Below are positions 59,533 through 64,000 of a stretch of 64,000 nt of DNA, one piece after another. The notes under the pieces were generated by a model, which had not been told where the DNA came from, did no database searches, and worked only from the letters and a program-made list of their open reading frames with translations. This stretch comes from Lacinutrix himadriensis (GTDB lineage: Bacteria > Bacteroidota > Bacteroidia > Flavobacteriales > Flavobacteriaceae). The stretch spans positions 62,001 to 126,000 of the forward strand of contig NZ_LIQI01000006.1 in NCBI RefSeq assembly GCF_001418105.1, given 5' to 3'. The translations under genes were made by a program, and so were the position numbers. Every line of letters begins with the position of its first letter. Positions within the stretch are counted from its first letter, which is position 1.

Positions 59533-62500
59533 CTAGAAAATGTATCTAACTCCGAATTGTGCTTGCCATCTAGATAATAAACTACTGTCATAAGAAAAAG
59601 TTTCTTGCACGCCAGTAAAAGTATAAGTTGGTACACCTGAAGCGTCAACATCTACACCTATTGGTTGCACAGATGTTGGTTGTTGTACAAGTCCCCAATC
59701 ACTACTAATTAAGTTTCCTACGTTTAATACATCGACACTTAATTGTATGCTATTGGTTTTGTCTCCAGCTACTTTAAATTTATAATCTTGTAATATTTTA
59801 AGATCCCAACGTCCTCTCCAAGGAGCTAAAGCGCCGTAACGCTCTACGTAATCTCCACGACGATCACTTAAATAATCATCTTGCTGAATGAAAGCTTCAT
59901 AAGCTTCTGCTTGTCCGGCACCTGAAAATTGCATTTGTTGTAATTCGGAACTTGTTGGTACATATAGTAAATCATTTAGATTCGATCCGTCTCCGTTTAA
60001 ATCACCACCATAGGTGTAGTTAAATCGTCCGCCTTGCGCATACTCAAAGAATGTAGAAATTGTAGTGGACCATTTATCTTTTCCGTAGGTGAACTTTTTA
60101 CTAGCAACACCAATAAAACGATGTGTATCTCCATATTTAGAATAGGATAATACGTCATCATTAGCATTACCAACTACAGGATTAAAAGCAAAAGCATCCC
60201 CAGTAATTTCTGCTTCAATAGAGTTTACATCTTTCGCATTTAAATAGTTATACGCTACACTAGTGTATAAACCATTATCGAATGTTTTTTGTCCTTTGGC
60301 TGTAAAATTCCAGATACGTCCTTTGTCTGAATTTGTAAACACGTACGCATTATTAATAACATCACTAGAAGTATAGATAGGTCTGGTATCTCCTGGTGCA
60401 TTTAAATTTCCGGAAGGATCACGAAGTCCCCAGTTTTGCACGTGTGCTCCATGAATATCTTTGGTAAAAGAAATATCTCCTGTTGCTACAATACCATTTT
60501 CGAATCTGTAATCGGTTCCAATATTTGTTCTCCATACTTGTGGGAATTTAAATTCTGGATCTACTACTTGATAAAAGAATACTTCTGGATTTGCAATTTG
60601 GTTCCCTAACCAAACAAATGGTAATCTACCTGTAAATACTCCTGTACCACCACGTACTTGAAAACTATTATCGCCTTTAACATCATAATTAAATCCTACT
60701 CTTGGAGAGATTAATACTTTATTGGTTGGCATTTTAGTGTTATCTAAAAATACGGTTTCTCCAGTATTCGGATTTAAATATGGAATGTCTGGTGCATAAC
60801 AACACGCTCTATCAATTACTTCTTGTGCTTTGGTTGCAGAGTCGAAGAATAATGGTTTATCAAATCGTACCCCATAGGTTAGTTTAAAGTTATCGGTTAC
60901 GTTCCATTCGTCTTGTAGATAAAATGCTGCTTGACCAACATTCGTTTCGGCTAAAGCCCATCCACCAGCAACACCGTCACCGTTGGATTCTAAACCGTTA
61001 TGTGCATTGTTTGCTTGGTTGAATAACGCTTGTAATTGCCCGGAATCTGCAAAGTTTTGAAAGTCATCCATGGTTGTCGTTGGAAAGAAAACCCCTTGTG
61101 CGCCATAAGCACCTAAGTTAAAGGAATTATCAAACTCAAATTTTTCAAAAGAAAAACCAACCGTATACGTATGATCTCCTCTTACAATATTTAAATTATT
61201 AGAAAACTGTAATACTTTTTGGTCTAGTTTATTGTGGATAGAAAAAGGTTCATGTCCAGCAATAATGTAATTAGAACCATCTTTAGTAATCGTTACCGTT
61301 GGTGCTGGTGTGGAAAGCGGATTTCTAAAATCATCAAAATGCGTATAACCAAATTGTAATTTATTAGTCATATCGTTTGGTAACGTAGAGTTTAATTCTA
61401 CCTGTACCGATTTAATATTATTATTAATTTCATATCCTGCATTTTCAAATTGTAATGTATTTGTACTCGGACCTCTAAAGCCTAATGCAGATGGATGTGC
61501 AGGTTTTTCTTTAGATGCGTTTAAGAAATTATAAATAACTGCTAAACGGTTATTATCATTAATATTCCAATCGAATTTTACAATACCTTTTGTAGAGTTC
61601 GAATTGTAATTAAAACCTTGATATTTCCCTGGATTATATCCGATATCTAATAAGGCATTTTGAACGATTAATAAATCCGACTCTAAAACACGTGTTTCAT
61701 TAATAGCGCCACTTCCTGTATTAGGCGCATAACCAGCAGTACCTAAATCGGAACGTTCATCTTTTTCAAAATTAGCGAAGAAGAATAATTTGTTTTTAAC
61801 AATTGGTCCACCAATACTTATACCGTATTGTTGTTGTTCTAAATCTGCTTGAATAACATCTTCTCCTTTAATTTTCCCACCAGTCATGTCTTCATTTCTA
61901 GTAAAACCGTAAACCGTTCCATGAAACTCATTCGTTCCACTTTTAGTTACTGCATTCACTGCAGCACCGGTAAATCCGGATAAAGTAACGTCATAAGGTG
62001 CTAATGACACCTGAATTTGATCGATAGCATCTAAAGATATTGGTTGCGAATCTGTTTGTCCGCCAGGCGTTGCAGCATCTAATCCGAATGGATTATTAAA
62101 AACGGCTCCATCTAAAGTGAAATTATTGAATTGGTCATTTCTACCACCAAAAGAATTACCAGAAGCAGAAGGCTCTAATCTTGTGAAATCGGCTGCAGAT
62201 CTTGAAATGGTTGGTAGCGAAGTTAATTCACGTCTTCCAACACTAGTTTCTGCGCCCGTTCTATCACTACTAAAAGTTCCTGACGTGGATGTAGTAATAA
62301 CAACCTCATCTAAAGATTCGGTATCTGTAGCCATTACGGCATCAATATTCGTTGTTTTACCTAAGGTTAAGTAAACATCATTAAATACTTGATCTTTAAA
62401 ACCTACATAGGTTATGGTTACTTGATACGGTCCACCTACTCGAAGGTTTAGTAAATTATAACGACCATCTAAATTTGTTATCGCTCCGTACTTTGTACCA

Positions 62501-62649
62501 GTTGGTTGATGTACAGCAATAACATTTGCGCCAAATAATGTTTGGCCTGTATCTTCTAAAAGAAGACCTTTAATGTTAGATGTAGTAACTTGAGCAAAAC
62601 TCCATACTGTAAATAACAATAAAGTAATTGTTAAACTTAGTTTTTTCAT
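59533..62649 (-). CDS. TonB-dependent receptor with carboxypeptidase-regulatory-like domain (Oar-like)
   Basis: 1038 residues. Signal peptide 1-19. A CarboxypepD_reg-like domain follows (SNIKGLLLEDTGQTLFGANV...GRYNLLNLRVGGPY), then the plug (DEVVITTSTSGTFSSDRTGAETSVGRREL...NNFTLDGAVFNNPFG), then a ~850-residue outer-membrane beta-barrel ending in the aromatic FGVRYIF. This is the Oar/OmpA-related TonB receptor type common in Bacteroidetes, importing or secreting an unknown ligand at the expense of proton motive force. A Cys pair (ACCYAP) lies in an external loop. No SusD-like partner is adjacent. Confidence 0.9.
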   Translation of the reverse strand: MKKLSLTITLLLFTVWSFAQVTTSNIKGLLLEDTGQTLFGANVIAVHQPTGTKYGAITNLDGRYNLLNLRVGGPYQVTITYVGFKDQVFNDVYLTLGKTTNIDAVMATDTESLDEVVITTSTSGTFSSDRTGAETSVGRRELTSLPTISRSAADFTRLEPSASGNSFGGRNDQFNNFTLDGAVFNNPFGLDAATPGGQTDSQPISLDAIDQIQVSLAPYDVTLSGFTGAAVNAVTKSGTNEFHGTVYGFTRNEDMTGGKIKGEDVIQADLEQQQYGISIGGPIVKNKLFFFANFEKDERSDLGTAGYAPNTGSGAINETRVLESDLLIVQNALLDIGYNPGKYQGFNYNSNSTKGIVKFDWNINDNNRLAVIYNFLNASKEKPAHPSALGFRGPSTNTLQFENAGYEINNNIKSVQVELNSTLPNDMTNKLQFGYTHFDDFRNPLSTPAPTVTITKDGSNYIIAGHEPFSIHNKLDQKVLQFSNNLNIVRGDHTYTVGFSFEKFEFDNSFNLGAYGAQGVFFPTTTMDDFQNFADSGQLQALFNQANNAHNGLESNGDGVAGGWALAETNVGQAAFYLQDEWNVTDNFKLTYGVRFDKPLFFDSATKAQEVIDRACCYAPDIPYLNPNTGETVFLDNTKMPTNKVLISPRVGFNYDVKGDNSFQVRGGTGVFTGRLPFVWLGNQIANPEVFFYQVVDPEFKFPQVWRTNIGTDYRFENGIVATGDISFTKDIHGAHVQNWGLRDPSGNLNAPGDTRPIYTSSDVINNAYVFTNSDKGRIWNFTAKGQKTFDNGLYTSVAYNYLNAKDVNSIEAEITGDAFAFNPVVGNANDDVLSYSKYGDTHRFIGVASKKFTYGKDKWSTTISTFFEYAQGGRFNYTYGGDLNGDGSNLNDLLYVPTSSELQQMQFSGAGQAEAYEAFIQQDDYLSDRRGDYVERYGALAPWRGRWDLKILQDYKFKVAGDKTNSIQLSVDVLNVGNLISSDWGLVQQPTSVQPIGVDVDASGVPTYTFTGVQETFSYDSSLLSRWQAQFGVRYIF

Positions 62650-62706
62650 TGTGATATTGGTTTTGATTAATTAATATGCTTATATAATATCAACTAAAAA
62701 TACCAC

Positions 62707-62736
62707 AAAAAAAAACCACTCTAGATAGAGTGGTTT
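62707..62736 (-). terminator. Terminator of the rpsF-rpsR-rplI operon
   Basis: Stem AAAACCACTCTA / TAGAGTGGTTTT with a two-base loop; on the minus strand it is followed by a run of T. It lies about 50 bp after the rplI stop. Confidence 0.9.
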
Positions 62737-62786
62737 TATAATTAGTTATAATTTATTAACGTTTTGTTAACAAGATTTATAATTTT

Positions 62787-63230
62787 TTAAGCTTGAGCAA
62801 TTACTTCAAAAGATAAATCAATACTTACCTCTCTGTGTAAACGTATAGTAGCATCATACTTACCTAAACGTTTTACTGTAGTAACAGTAATGAATTTTTT
62901 ATCAATTGCTTGACCTTCTTTAGCTAAAGCTTCTGCTACGTTAATGTTGTTAATAGATCCAAATAATTTGTCTCCAGCACCAACTTTAGCAGCTATTTTA
63001 ATTTCTAATGCTTTAAGTGCATCTGCAACTTTGTTAGCATCATCAATAACTTTCTTTTCTTTAAATGCTCTTTGCTTTACGTTTTCTGCTAATACTTTCT
63101 TTGCAGAAGAAGTAGCTATAACAGCATTTCCTGTAGGGATTAAAAAGTTTCTACCATAACCGTTCTTAACTGTTACAATATCGTCTTTAAATCCTAAATT
63201 CTCAACGTCTTGTTTTAATATAAGTTCCAT
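62787..63230 (-). CDS. rplI: 50S ribosomal protein L9
   Basis: 147 residues, full length. The N-terminal rRNA-binding domain MELILKQDVENLGFKDDIVTVKNGYGRNFLIP is the L9 signature; a connecting helix and a C-terminal domain (KLFGSINNINVAEAL...IRLHREVSIDLSFEV) follow. It lies 13 bp after rpsR and is the last gene of the operon. Confidence 0.97.
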   Translation of the reverse strand: MELILKQDVENLGFKDDIVTVKNGYGRNFLIPTGNAVIATSSAKKVLAENVKQRAFKEKKVIDDANKVADALKALEIKIAAKVGAGDKLFGSINNINVAEALAKEGQAIDKKFITVTTVKRLGKYDATIRLHREVSIDLSFEVIAQA

Positions 63231-63243
63231 TGTTATGAGTATT

Positions 63244-63543
63244 TTATTTTAATAAATCTGCCACATAAGGCATTAATGCTAAGTGACGTGCTCTTTTTAC
63301 TGCAACAGACACTTTTCTTTGGTATTTTAATGAAGTTCCTGTTAAACGTCTTGGTAAAATTTTACCTTGCTCGTTTACAAAACCTAATAACCAGTCTGGA
63401 TTTTTGTAATCAACATATTTGATTCCAGATTTTTGAAAACGACAGTACTTTTTATTCTTGTTCGTTTCTATATTAAGAGGAGTTAAATATCTAATTTCTC
63501 CGTCTTTTTTTCCTTTAGATTGTTGTTCTATAGTACTTGCCAT
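63244..63543 (-). CDS. rpsR: 30S ribosomal protein S18
   Basis: 99 residues with the S18 core: [37 protein letters not shown] (split here as rRNA- and S6-binding parts) and the basic helix [11 protein letters not shown]. The extended N-terminus ([21 protein letters not shown]) is usual for Bacteroidetes. It lies 2 bp after rpsF; S6 and S18 form a heterodimer on the 30S platform. Confidence 0.97.
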   Translation of the reverse strand: MASTIEQQSKGKKDGEIRYLTPLNIETNKNKKYCRFQKSGIKYVDYKNPDWLLGFVNEQGKILPRRLTGTSLKYQRKVSVAVKRARHLALMPYVADLLK

Positions 63544-63545
63544 AA

Positions 63546-63884
63546 TTATGCTTTTTGTTTTAGTTTAACTCTTCTTCTTTCTGCCCACGAAATCGCGTGC
63601 TTGTCTAAAGATACAGTTAAGTAACGCATAAAACGCTCATCACGTCTAAACTCTACTTCTAAAGGGTTAATAACGTCACCATCTACAGTGTACTCGAATA
63701 AGTGGTAAAATCCACTTTTTTTGTTTTGAATTGGGTAAGCTAATTTCTTTAAGCCCCAATCTTCTTTGGATACCATCTTTGCTCCTTTAGAAACAAGAAA
63801 ATCTTCGTATTTCTTTACTGTCTCCTTTATCTGTGTATCAGATAAAACGGGATTTAAGATGAAAACAGTTTCATAATGATTCAT
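63546..63884 (-). CDS. rpsF: 30S ribosomal protein S6
   Basis: 112 residues: [20 protein letters not shown], the middle [22 protein letters not shown] and the strand [17 protein letters not shown] are the S6 signature. First gene of rpsF-rpsR-rplI. Its 5' leader is only about 30 bases, so there is no room for an extended autoregulatory S6:S18 leader structure of the type described in other bacteria. Confidence 0.97.
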   Translation of the reverse strand: MNHYETVFILNPVLSDTQIKETVKKYEDFLVSKGAKMVSKEDWGLKKLAYPIQNKKSGFYHLFEYTVDGDVINPLEVEFRRDERFMRYLTVSLDKHAISWAERRRVKLKQKA

Positions 63885-63915
63885 AAAAATCTAATTTATT
63901 TGTTAAAATTGGGTG

Positions 63916-63946
63916 CAAAAGTAAGCCTTTTATTTAAATAGAACAA
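63916..63946 (-). promoter_or_regulatory. Promoter of the rpsF operon
   Basis: On the minus strand TTG (63946-63944), a 20-bp spacer and TACTTTTG (63923-63916) match the Bacteroidetes consensus; the rpsF ATG follows 31 bp later. Confidence 0.75.
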
Positions 63947-64000
63947 CAAATTTTTAAACAAATTACAAGTAATTTTAAAACATTTTAATTTGTTAATATT

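Overview
The window is about 64 kb of low-GC DNA from a member of the Bacteroidetes, most probably a marine Flavobacteriaceae. The evidence is: promoters of the TTG-N19/20-TAnnTTTG type, start codons without Shine-Dalgarno sequences, seven secreted proteins that appear to carry type IX secretion (T9SS) C-terminal sorting signals, a regulatory-domain TonB-dependent receptor, and family-specific housekeeping proteins (DUF4290, DUF493, DUF6495, START-like SRPBCC).

Layout. 1-9.1 kb is core chromosome: photolyase end, NTF2-like protein, a minus-strand group DUF493 / DUF4290 / murA, a plus-strand operon ATPase-recQ-fmt, HU, YqgE/AlgH, a PabC/IlvE-like aminotransferase and an SRPBCC protein. A tRNA-Met(CAT) lies at 9098-9171. 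Its last 43 bases plus one C are repeated exactly at 32318-32361, and the 23.2 kb between the copies is an integrated genomic island. 32.4-52.7 kb is a run of seven T9SS-exported proteins, each preceded by the same ungapped 33-bp upstream element. 52.7-64 kb returns to core genes: hisS, an ABC permease, small envelope genes, DUF6495, a GDPD lipoprotein, a TonB-dependent receptor and the rpsF-rpsR-rplI operon.

The island carries a tyrosine integrase next to the tRNA, then two cargo blocks. The first is a damage-tolerance cassette: a Y-family polymerase (dinB, broken by one frameshift in an A-run), a short DnaE-type polymerase and an SRAP/HMCES-type abasic-site crosslinking protein in one operon, divergent from a small XRE regulator. 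Their shared 52-bp promoter region holds a perfect inverted repeat over both -7 boxes. The second block is a continuous seven-gene minus-strand operon (31389 to 19527): HsdR-HsdM-HsdS (type I restriction-modification), a restriction-associated or Septu-like AAA ATPase, an HNH nuclease, then McrB-McrC (type IV, modified-cytosine restriction). The arrangement implies a layered defence that attacks both unmodified and cytosine-modified invading DNA. Between the blocks lie a WYL regulator and several unrecognised, partly decayed genes.

The most interesting points are the composite seven-gene restriction operon, the mobile mutasome cassette with its own regulator, matched integrase arm-type repeats at both island ends (TGAACAC three times at 12-bp spacing, partly inside the integrase codons), and a probable alternative-sigma or regulator-dependent promoter class shared by all seven T9SS cargo genes. 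All functional statements are from reading the sequence; no database search was run.
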